A DNA stretch of 5,701 nucleotides. Source: Lachnospiraceae bacterium. GTDB taxonomy: Bacteria; Bacillota; Clostridia; Lachnospirales; Lachnospiraceae. The notes below the pieces were generated by a model. The model searched no databases. It saw nothing but the letters and a program-made list of their open reading frames with translations, and had not been told where the DNA came from. The translations under genes were made by a program, and so were the position numbers. Below are positions 1 through 5,165 of this stretch, in pieces. The stretch is from positions 1-5,701 of the forward strand of contig JAFUUM010000255.1 of NCBI GenBank assembly GCA_017477805.1, in the 5' to 3' direction. Numbering within the stretch: the first letter of the stretch is position 1; each line of letters begins with the position of its first letter.

Positions 1-581
1 ATATAGGGCGGGTTGGATGTGATGATCTCGAAGCGGCGCATATCCTCAGGAGCCTTTTCCAGGGCGACAAACAAGTCCCCCTGCAGGAAGAGGCTTTTCT
101 CTTCCAGTTCCAGAGCAAGGCGGTTTTTCTCCGCCACTTCCAGCGCGTTTTCCGAAAGATCCACACCGATGCCGTGGATGTCGTTGGAATAATGAAGAAG
201 GCTTAAGAGGATACATCCGGTACCGGTACACAGATCCAGGATCCGGTAACCGTCATGGAGATACCTCATCACCTCTTCCACCAGGATCTCCGTGTCCTGT
301 CGGGGGCACAGCACCTGATCGCTGACAATAAAAGGAAGTCCCATAAATTCCGTCTCCCCAAGGATCTGTTGAAGAGGTTCCCTGGTGAGGCGTCTGTCAA
401 TGGCTGCCTTAAGGTCTTTTTCCTGCTCGGGAGAAAGCTCTCTGTCTCCGTGAACATGGATATCACTGCGGGATGCACCACACAGCTTCTCCAGGAGCAG
501 GTAGGTATCGGGCCCGGGCTCCGGCAGTTTATGTTCTTCCAGTGTTTTCAGAGTTTTTTCGTAAGCTTCGAAGAGAGTCAT
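1..581 (-). CDS. prmC: PrmC, release factor glutamine N5-methyltransferase (N-terminal part, cut by window edge)
   Basis: Cytosolic SAM-dependent methyltransferase that methylates the glutamine of the GGQ motif in peptide chain release factors RF1 and RF2. Reading the minus strand from the ATG at 581 gives 193 open codons to the left edge; about 90 C-terminal residues of the usual ~280 are missing. Residues 1-75 form the helical substrate-binding domain. Then come PRQDTE (93-98), SAM-binding motif I LDLCTGTGC (115-123), the acidic VDLSENAL (140-147) that should hold the SAM ribose, and the catalytic NPPY (190-193) right at the edge. NPPY in this context, together with the PRxDTE motif, separates PrmC from other N5-methyltransferases. 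Motif I has Cys where many homologues have Gly, a tolerated variant. The start overlaps the DUF1385 stop as ATGA, with AAGGA (591-595) 9 nt upstream, suggesting translational coupling. prfA would be expected next, outside the window (inference). Confidence 0.95.
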   Translation of the reverse strand, partial: MTLFEAYEKTLKTLEEHKLPEPGPDTYLLLEKLCGASRSDIHVHGDRELSPEQEKDLKAAIDRRLTREPLQQILGETEFMGLPFIVSDQVLCPRQDTEILVEEVMRYLHDGYRILDLCTGTGCILLSLLHYSNDIHGIGVDLSENALEVAEKNRLALELEEKSLFLQGDLFVALEKAPEDMRRFEIITSNPPY

Positions 582-1516
582 TCAGCCTGATCCTTTTTCA
601 TCTCTTCCTGGAAAGCTTTCCAGTCAAATACGGCATTGACGGCTGCGATGGCAACCTCTGCCATGGACTCGTCGGGTTCTTTTGTGGTCAGACCCTGCAG
701 CCACAGTCCTGCTGCGGAAAGGGCATTGATCACGGGGCCTTCATGGCTTCCCGCAAAACGGATGAACTCATAGGAAAGTCCTGCCACTACCGGGATCATC
801 ACAAAACGAAGGAGTACCCTCAGCCATACCATGTCCACACGGATGAAGAAAAAGATGATGATGGAAATGATCATCACATAGAGCATGAAGCTGGTACCGC
901 AGCGCTTGTGCTGTCTACTGGACTTCATAACATTGGTCACGTTCAGGGAAAGTCCGTTTTCGATGCAGTTGATGCACTTGTGCTCTGCACCATGGTACAT
1001 GTAGACCCGTCTGATATCCTTCATCAGCGAAATGCCGGCCACGTAAGCCACAAAGATCACCACCCGAAGGAGACCCTCGATAAGCGCCATGAGGCTGTCA
1101 TTCCGGATCCAGGTATTCAAAAACTCCGCAAGATAATAAGGAAGTACCACGAAGACCGCCAACGCAATAGCAATGGCAAGCATGGTGGTAAATACAGACC
1201 AAAGGTTATCAGCCGCCTTCTTTGCGGTCTTCTGACCATCCTCCCTGGGTTCTTCTTCGTCAAAATACTCTGCGGACATGTTCAGGGAACGGATCCCTAA
1301 AACAAGGGAATCGATGAGGACGAAAACGCCCCGGATAAAGGGGATCTTTTTCAAAACGGAATTAGAAAGGCCGCCGGAAGCTTCCTTGACTTCCACAGCG
1401 ATCTCACCGTTTGGTTTTCTCACCGCTACAGCATATTTGTCCTGATTTTTCATCATAATCCCTTCCAGTACGGCCTGTCCGCCGATACCGGAAAAACATC
1501 TTTTTACCTTCGCCAT
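578..1516 (-). CDS. DUF1385 family polytopic membrane protein
   Basis: 312-residue inner-membrane protein of the DUF1385 family; its biochemical function is unknown. Family hallmarks are visible: GGQAVLEGIMM (12-22), the IPFIRG...SLVLGIRSL block (58-78), YHGAEHK (174-180) followed by RCGTSF (205-210), and the closing LTTKEPD..M.EVAI block (276-290). Hydrophobic segments suggest about four membrane spans, near residues 109-130, 145-165, 210-226 and 233-255. An acidic, lysine-containing stretch at 86-103 (EEEPRED...) is probably a cytosolic linker before the first span. The conserved His/Glu/Cys cluster in YHGAEHKCINC looks like a possible metal or catalytic site, but that is inference. The start is supported by AAGGAAGG 7 nt upstream. 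It lies between rpmE and prmC, a common clostridial arrangement, and shares ATGA with prmC. Length is normal for the family and no lesion is seen. Confidence 0.93.
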   Translation of the reverse strand: MAKVKRCFSGIGGQAVLEGIMMKNQDKYAVAVRKPNGEIAVEVKEASGGLSNSVLKKIPFIRGVFVLIDSLVLGIRSLNMSAEYFDEEEPREDGQKTAKKAADNLWSVFTTMLAIAIALAVFVVLPYYLAEFLNTWIRNDSLMALIEGLLRVVIFVAYVAGISLMKDIRRVYMYHGAEHKCINCIENGLSLNVTNVMKSSRQHKRCGTSFMLYVMIISIIIFFFIRVDMVWLRVLLRFVMIPVVAGLSYEFIRFAGSHEGPVINALSAAGLWLQGLTTKEPDESMAEVAIAAVNAVFDWKAFQEEMKKDQAE

Positions 1517-1523
1517 AAGTGTG

Positions 1524-1531
1524 CCTTCCTT
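1524..1531 (-). promoter_or_regulatory. Ribosome binding site of the DUF1385 gene
   Basis: AAGGAAGG on the minus strand ends 7 nt before the ATG at 1516. It fixes the start of the DUF1385 gene and shows that this gene has its own strong initiation signal, just downstream of the stem-loop that follows rpmE. Confidence 0.75.
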
Positions 1532-1549
1532 GTAAAATCCCCTAATCGT

Positions 1550-1578
1550 AAAAATGAGAGGCGGTAGCGCCTCTCATT
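1550..1578 (-). terminator. Intrinsic terminator-like stem-loop after rpmE
   Basis: On the minus strand, ATGAGAGGCG and CGCCTCTCAT form a perfect 10-bp stem (1568-1577 with 1554-1563) around a 4-nt CTAC loop; one more A-T pair can close its base. The stem is GC-rich toward the loop and runs straight into a run of five T (1554-1550). It starts 13 nt past the rpmE stop, where an intrinsic terminator would be expected. The T tract is short and broken by ACG, and the DUF1385 ribosome binding site begins about 20 nt on, so partial readthrough into DUF1385-prmC is likely (inference). Confidence 0.72.
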
Positions 1579-1590
1579 CTTTCTGTCTTC

Positions 1591-1800
1591 TTAGTTTTCG
1601 TTAGCCATGCCGTATTTCTTGTTGAACTTATCAATACGACCTGCCGTTCTTGCAGCCTTCTGCTGGCCGGTATAGAACGGATGGCACTTAGAACAGATCT
1701 CAACGTGGATATCCTGCTTGGTGGATCCCGTTACGAATGTGTTGCCGCAGTTGCAAGTAACTGTTGCCTGATAATACTGTGGATGAAGTCCTTCTTTCAT
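1591..1800 (-). CDS. rpmE: 50S ribosomal protein L31 (zinc-binding C+ form)
   Basis: 69-residue protein of the large ribosomal subunit; L31 bridges the 50S central protuberance and the 30S head. It starts MKEGLHPQYY and carries the CNCGN element (16-20), the VEICSKCHPFYTG block (33-45) and the C-terminal RIDKFNKKYG (55-64), all typical of bacterial L31. Four cysteines, C16, C18, C36 and C39, make up the zinc site, so this is the zinc-bound C+ paralogue and not the zinc-free form induced under zinc starvation. AGAGG (1807-1811) lies 6 nt upstream of the ATG. The gene has a candidate promoter and a structured leader of its own and is followed by a terminator-like hairpin, so it may be transcribed largely as a single gene. 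Length is normal. Confidence 0.98.
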   Translation of the reverse strand: MKEGLHPQYYQATVTCNCGNTFVTGSTKQDIHVEICSKCHPFYTGQQKAARTAGRIDKFNKKYGMANEN

Positions 1801-1895
1801 TTTACACCTCTCAACTCTGCCTTACCATGATCTTTGTCATAGCAAGAATTCTTTATTACCCGTTTTAATAATCCAAAACTGTTATTCAGAACAGC
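1801..1895 (-). promoter_or_regulatory. Structured 5' leader of rpmE, possible ribosomal-protein leader
   Basis: The strongest element is a stem of ten pairs, CTTGCTATGA (1846-1837) with TCATGGTAAG (1830-1821), closing a 6-nt CAAAGA loop. Two of the pairs are G-U, so the stem is better in the minus-strand RNA than in its complement. It ends about 9 nt before the Shine-Dalgarno sequence. Two weaker stems precede it: CTGTT/AACAG (1894-1890 with 1883-1879) and GTTTT/AAAAC (1879-1875 with 1866-1862), which share one base. A hairpin this close to the initiation site could control L31 translation. From memory, L31 leader motifs have been proposed by comparative genomics in Firmicutes and other phyla; I cannot confirm that this one matches. 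Confidence 0.45.
1875..1894 (-). terminator. Weak hairpin with T tract downstream of rho
   Basis: CTGTT and AACAG pair around a CTGAAT loop and are followed by TTTT on the minus strand, 45 nt past the rho stop. The 5-bp, AT-rich stem and 4-nt T run are poor for an intrinsic terminator. The hairpin may instead be the first stem of the rpmE leader. No better terminator for rho is visible in the gap. Confidence 0.2.
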
Positions 1896-1901
1896 TCTAT
1901 C

Positions 1902-1930
1902 ATACTATCACGAAAGTCTCGGAGATGCAA
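1902..1930 (-). promoter_or_regulatory. Candidate sigma-A promoter for rpmE
   Basis: On the minus strand, TTGCAT (1930-1925) and TAGTAT (1907-1902) are separated by 17 bp. A TG one base before the -10 box (1910-1909) makes an extended -10, which would compensate for matches of only 3/6 and 4/6 to consensus. Transcription would start near 1895, giving a leader of about 95 nt before the rpmE ATG. Confidence 0.45.
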
Positions 1931-1938
1931 GAGTTATT

Positions 1939-3309
1939 TCAGATGAACTTGATCTTTTTCACCATGGCCACGAATTCCGCGTTGTTCTTGGTCTTGGAGA
2001 AAAGGTCGATGGTCTTGTCCACCGCTTCCTCCGCTTTCATGCCGTTGAATGCCTTACGGATCGTAGCGATAGCCTCTAACTCTTCGGGAGTCAGGAGCAG
2101 ATCTTCTCTTCTGGTGCTGGACTTGGGAATATCGATGGCGGGGAAGATCCTCTTCTCCGACAGTTTCCGGTCAAGTACCATCTCCATGTTACCGGTACCC
2201 TTGAATTCCTCGTAGACAACATCGTCCATTTTAGATCCGGTCTCCACCAGTGCCGTAGCAAGGATGGTCAGGGAGCCGCCGTCACGCATGTTACGGGCAG
2301 CGCCGAAGAACCGCTTGGGCATGTGGAGCGCCGCGGGATCGAGACCGCCGGATAAGGTCCTTCCTGAAGGGGGAACCGTAAGGTTATAAGCCCTTGTCAG
2401 TCTTGTAATGGAATCAAGAAGGATGCATACGTCTTTCTGCTGTTCCACAAGACGTTTTGCACGCTCGATCACCATTTCGGAAACTCTCTTATGGTGCTCG
2501 GGCAGCTCATCAAAGGTGGAGTAGATGACTTCCACGTTAGGACCTTCGATGGCTTCTTTGATATCGGTAACTTCCTCGGGACGCTCATCGATCAGCAGGA
2601 TGATGAGGTGAACCTCGGGGTTATTCTTCTTTAAGGATTTTGCCACTTCCTTAAGGAGCGTGGTCTTACCTGCCTTCGGAGGCGATACGATCATACCTCT
2701 TTGGCCCTTACCAACGGGGCACATGAGATCCATGATGCGCATGGCAATGGACGAAGAACCCGTTTCCAGACGAAGTTTTTCATCGGGGAAAATGGGGGTC
2801 ATGTCCTCAAAACTCTTCCGTTTTGCGATGACTTCCGGAGGAAGTCCGTTGACGGATTTCACATACAGCAGTGCGCTGAATTTCTCGTTCTGGGTCTTGA
2901 TCTTGGTATTGCCCTCCACGATATCGCCGGTCTTTAAGTTAAATCTGCGGATCTGGCCGGGAGCCACATACACATCGTTTTCACCAGGGAGGTAATTGGC
3001 ACAGCGAATAAAGCCAAAGCCATCCGGCATGACTTCCAGGATACCCTTTGCGCGGATCCCGCTGTCCAGTTCCGCGGGATAATCCTCTGCGGTGGCTTCC
3101 ACCTTTGCCTTGTCATCTGCTGCCGCAGACTTCAATACGGGCTTCACTTCCACAGGATGTCCGTTTGCCTCGTCCTCACGATCCTTTTCCAGCATCGCTT
3201 CGATCAGGCCGTCCTTCTTCAGACCCGTAACTTTGATCTTTCTTCCCTTGGCCAGCGTTTTCAGCGTAGCAAGATCCAGGGTCTCATATTTTGCTCTCAT
3301 ATCTGCCAT
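1939..3309 (-). CDS. rho: Transcription termination factor Rho
   Basis: 456-residue hexameric RNA-dependent ATPase that translocates along nascent RNA and releases RNA polymerase. Domains in order: SAP-like Rho_N (about 4-45), an Ala/Glu/Lys-rich probably disordered linker (about 45-82), the cold-shock RNA-binding domain (about 86-160, with DGFGFIR and DVYVAPGQIRRF), then the RecA-like ATPase. In that core are Walker A SPPKAGKTT (209-217), LIDERPEEVTD (239-249) with the catalytic Glu region, Walker B CILLDSITR (295-303), the RNA-binding loop region LSGGLDPAALHMPKRFFG (319-336), and DRKLSEKRIFPAID (380-393) containing the arginine finger region. The frame stays open 37 codons further, to an ATG at 3420, but the extension has no Rho similarity; the ATG at 3309 has AAGGA 9 nt upstream, so I chose it. 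Another ATG lies three codons in. All motifs are intact. Rho commonly limits its own expression in bacteria. Confidence 0.98.
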   Translation of the reverse strand: MADMRAKYETLDLATLKTLAKGRKIKVTGLKKDGLIEAMLEKDREDEANGHPVEVKPVLKSAAADDKAKVEATAEDYPAELDSGIRAKGILEVMPDGFGFIRCANYLPGENDVYVAPGQIRRFNLKTGDIVEGNTKIKTQNEKFSALLYVKSVNGLPPEVIAKRKSFEDMTPIFPDEKLRLETGSSSIAMRIMDLMCPVGKGQRGMIVSPPKAGKTTLLKEVAKSLKKNNPEVHLIILLIDERPEEVTDIKEAIEGPNVEVIYSTFDELPEHHKRVSEMVIERAKRLVEQQKDVCILLDSITRLTRAYNLTVPPSGRTLSGGLDPAALHMPKRFFGAARNMRDGGSLTILATALVETGSKMDDVVYEEFKGTGNMEMVLDRKLSEKRIFPAIDIPKSSTRREDLLLTPEELEAIATIRKAFNGMKAEEAVDKTIDLFSKTKNNAEFVAMVKKIKFI

Positions 3310-3437
3310 ATAACGGTTTCCTTTCCTTTCCTCTCTTTTCTTTATATATGTTCGCCTCGTCATGCTCAACGAGTTTATCAGGTTCATACGGGAATTCTGT
3401 GCTGAAGACGCACAAGACATCGTGATATACAGTAACT
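3310..3437 (-). promoter_or_regulatory. 5' leader of rho, possible autoregulatory region
   Basis: About 128 nt between the predicted start site and the rho ATG. It contains two small hairpins: TTGTGC/GCACAG (3415-3410 with 3402-3397, 7-nt loop) and CTCGT/ACGAG (3373-3369 with 3360-3356, 8-nt loop). A purine tract with three GGAAA-like repeats then runs into the ribosome binding site. In-frame ATGs at 3420, 3387 and 3363 have no clear Shine-Dalgarno sequence. Rho leaders are often sites of Rho-dependent attenuation; nothing here proves it. Confidence 0.3.
3319..3323 (-). promoter_or_regulatory. Ribosome binding site that fixes the rho start
   Basis: AAGGA on the minus strand lies 9 nt before the ATG at 3309, inside a purine-rich tract with further GGAAA copies upstream. 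It is the only good Shine-Dalgarno sequence ahead of any in-frame ATG and supports the 456-residue form of Rho over the longer reading. Confidence 0.7.
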
Positions 3438-3443
3438 ATAGAG

Positions 3444-3473
3444 ATTATAGAACACCAATGGACGGTTACACAA
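3444..3473 (-). promoter_or_regulatory. Candidate sigma-A promoter for rho
   Basis: A perfect -10 box, TATAAT (3449-3444), lies 18 bp after TTGTGT (3473-3468), which keeps the TTG of the -35 consensus. The -10 box sits in a small inverted repeat, CTATA-5 nt-TATAG (3450-3436). The site begins 9 nt past the DUF4364 stop. No terminator is visible before it, so readthrough from the upstream genes may add to rho expression. Confidence 0.5.
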
Positions 3474-3481
3474 GTATTATT

Positions 3482-3991
3482 TCAAAACAAGATTCCGATC
3501 AGGGCCTGATAGACCTCCTGATTCTTCTCTTTCCAGTTGTCACAGATGATCTGGGCAGATTCCTCGTCAGGTACGGAAAGCCTTAAATCCACCAGTGGAA
3601 GGCCTTTTTCCAGGGCGATGAGATGGGTCTCGTACTCCCCGGCGCGGACTTTACGATACTGTGAAGTAATGGAAACTTCTTCCCTGAGGGTCATGGAATG
3701 GAGTTCCAGATACGTATCCATGTCCATTCTGAGGGTCTCACCGATCTGGGTGCCGAAAAACTTAAGGGCATCACGTCCCCCATCGGTGATCAGGAGATTC
3801 GTTCTGGAGCCGATGACACGGGCGACAACCATACCGGTCTCCGTCAGGTCCGTAAAGACCTGCTGGAGACTGATAAAGTCCGTATACCCCAGCATGAATT
3901 CGCTGACCTGTGCTTTGGTCAGCGGAAAATCCACCCTGTTCAAAAGGTATAAGATCATTAACTTGTAAAGGCTGTTTTTGTCCTGCGTCAT
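3482..3991 (-). CDS. DUF4364 family protein, winged-helix fold
   Basis: 169-residue cytosolic protein that I recognise as DUF4364, a Firmicutes family of unknown role. Residues 8-75 look like a winged helix: LYKLMILYLLNRVDFPLTKAQVSEF gives the first two helices, SLQQVFTDLTETGMV (41-55) the recognition-helix region, and the strand-turn LLITDGGRDAL (66-76) the wing and following helix. The remainder, about 80-169, is a mixed alpha/beta domain that may bind a ligand or form dimers. Its conserved opening fits the ATG at 3991, and a stop lies seven codons upstream in frame. It follows the malic enzyme gene after 22 nt, so the two are probably cotranscribed. The nearest Shine-Dalgarno-like sequence, AAGGA (4007-4011), is about 15 nt from the ATG, unusually far. 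A DNA-binding regulator is the likely role, but the target cannot be read from the sequence. Confidence 0.88.
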   Translation of the reverse strand: MTQDKNSLYKLMILYLLNRVDFPLTKAQVSEFMLGYTDFISLQQVFTDLTETGMVVARVIGSRTNLLITDGGRDALKFFGTQIGETLRMDMDTYLELHSMTLREEVSITSQYRKVRAGEYETHLIALEKGLPLVDLRLSVPDEESAQIICDNWKEKNQEVYQALIGILF

Positions 3992-4013
3992 AACTCGGAG
4001 GGAATATCCTTAA

Positions 4014-5165
4014 TTATTTTATATGACTTTTTACTGCCTCCGCCACAACTTTTGCGGCACGGGGATCAAAAGCTTCCGGAAGGATGTTGTCGGCGGAGAG
4101 CTCTTCGTCGGAAACAAGGCCTGCAAGCGCAAGGGCTGCTGCCATCTTCATCTCATCGGTGATCTGAGGTGCTCTGCCTTCCAGGGCGCCCTTGAAGATG
4201 CCGGGGAATGCGACAACATTGTTGACCTGGTTGGGGAAATCGGATCTGCCGGTACCGATGACCTTTGCGCCGGCTTCTTTGGCCAGATCGGGCATGATCT
4301 CGGGCACGGGATTTGCAAGTGCAAATAAGATAGCGTCCTTATTCATAGTCCGGACCATGTCGGGAGTAACGATGCCGGGTGCGGAAACGCCGACGAAGAT
4401 GTCTGCGCCCACAAGAGCATCTGCCAGAGAACCGGTCTTATGATCGGGATTGGTCACTTCCGCCATCTTAGCCTGCATCCAGTTCAGCTTGGGAGTGGAA
4501 ATGTCGATGATACCGCGGCTGTTGCACATGATGATATAAGGGAAGCCGTAGTCCATCAGCAGTTTGGTGATGGCAACGCCTGCTGCGCCTGCACCGCTGA
4601 TAACGATCTTGCAGTCTTCTTTCTTCTTGCCAACGACTTTCAGGGCATTGATGATGCCGGCAAGAACCACGATGGCGGTTCCATGCTGGTCATCGTGGAA
4701 TACAGGGATGTCCAGCATCTGTTTTAAGCGTTCTTCCACTTCAAAACATCTGGGAGCGGAAATATCTTCAAGATTGATGCCGCCAAAACCGGGAGCAATG
4801 TTCTTTACGGCTTCGATGATCTCTTCCGTATCCTGAGTATCCAGGCAGATGGGAACAGCATTTACGCCGCCGAATTCCTTAAAGAGAACAGCCTTACCTT
4901 CCATGACGGGCATAGCTGCATAAGGTCCGATGTTTCCAAGACCGAGAACTGCGGAACCGTCGGATACAACTGCTACGGTGTTGGATTTCCAGGTGTATTT
5001 ATAGGCTGCTTCTTTATCTTCCGCGATCACCTTACAGGGTTCGGCAACGCCGGGGGTATAGGCCAGTGCCAGATCCTGACGGGTCTTCACCTTTGACTTG
5101 GCAACGGTGTCCAGCTTTCCCTGCCACTCTTCGTGTAACTTCAGTGCTTCTTCCTGTAATGTCAT
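4014..5165 (-). CDS. NAD(P)-dependent malic enzyme (oxaloacetate-decarboxylating type)
   Basis: 383-residue cytosolic enzyme converting malate to pyruvate and CO2 with reduction of NAD(P); it links C4 acids to pyruvate and can supply NADPH. It is the short single-domain bacterial type (about 380-410 residues) without the C-terminal phosphotransacetylase-like domain of long MaeB proteins. Visible residues: the catalytic Tyr in LAYTPGVAEPC (Y36), the Lys in MEGKAVLFKEFGG (K91), metal ligands in GINLEDISAP (E133, D134) and FHDDQHGTA (D158/D159), the Rossmann loop GAGAAG (191-196), then FALANPVPEI (281-290) and TGRSDFPNQVNN (305-316). Cofactor choice cannot be settled by eye; SRG at 216-218, after the second strand, is where it would be decided. 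The gene overlaps the rarA stop by ATGA and has GGAGG 7 nt upstream. Complete, no lesion seen. Confidence 0.96.
   Translation of the reverse strand: MTLQEEALKLHEEWQGKLDTVAKSKVKTRQDLALAYTPGVAEPCKVIAEDKEAAYKYTWKSNTVAVVSDGSAVLGLGNIGPYAAMPVMEGKAVLFKEFGGVNAVPICLDTQDTEEIIEAVKNIAPGFGGINLEDISAPRCFEVEERLKQMLDIPVFHDDQHGTAIVVLAGIINALKVVGKKKEDCKIVISGAGAAGVAITKLLMDYGFPYIIMCNSRGIIDISTPKLNWMQAKMAEVTNPDHKTGSLADALVGADIFVGVSAPGIVTPDMVRTMNKDAILFALANPVPEIMPDLAKEAGAKVIGTGRSDFPNQVNNVVAFPGIFKGALEGRAPQITDEMKMAAALALAGLVSDEELSADNILPEAFDPRAAKVVAEAVKSHIK

Noticed and set aside
46..481. Minus-strand open frames of 61 and 70 codons inside prmC
   Set aside because: The PrmC frame runs unbroken through the whole region with ordered family motifs; these are out-of-frame shadows, not signs of a frameshift.
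473..1300. Plus-strand open frame of 275 codons opposite the DUF1385 and prmC genes
   Set aside because: It lies antisense to two genes with clear family motifs, has no recognisable domain and has a His-rich, unstructured composition typical of a shadow frame.
1591..1800. Zinc-regulated (Zur) control of L31
   Set aside because: This L31 keeps all four cysteines. Zur control usually applies to the cysteine-free paralogue, and no convincing Zur-type palindrome was seen upstream.
3317..3343. Pyrimidine-rich plus-strand tract as a Rho loading (rut) site
   Set aside because: The tract is pyrimidine-rich only on the non-transcribed sense; in the rho mRNA it is purine-rich and serves as the ribosome binding region.
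3310..3420. N-terminal extension of Rho by 37 residues
   Set aside because: No Rho similarity in the extension and no Shine-Dalgarno sequence before its ATG, whereas the ATG at 3309 has one at good spacing and is followed at once by a Rho_N domain. Kept only as a leader observation.
3537..3968. Plus-strand open frame of 143 codons opposite the DUF4364 gene
   Set aside because: It mirrors the DUF4364 coding sequence almost end to end; no motif and no convincing ribosome binding site.
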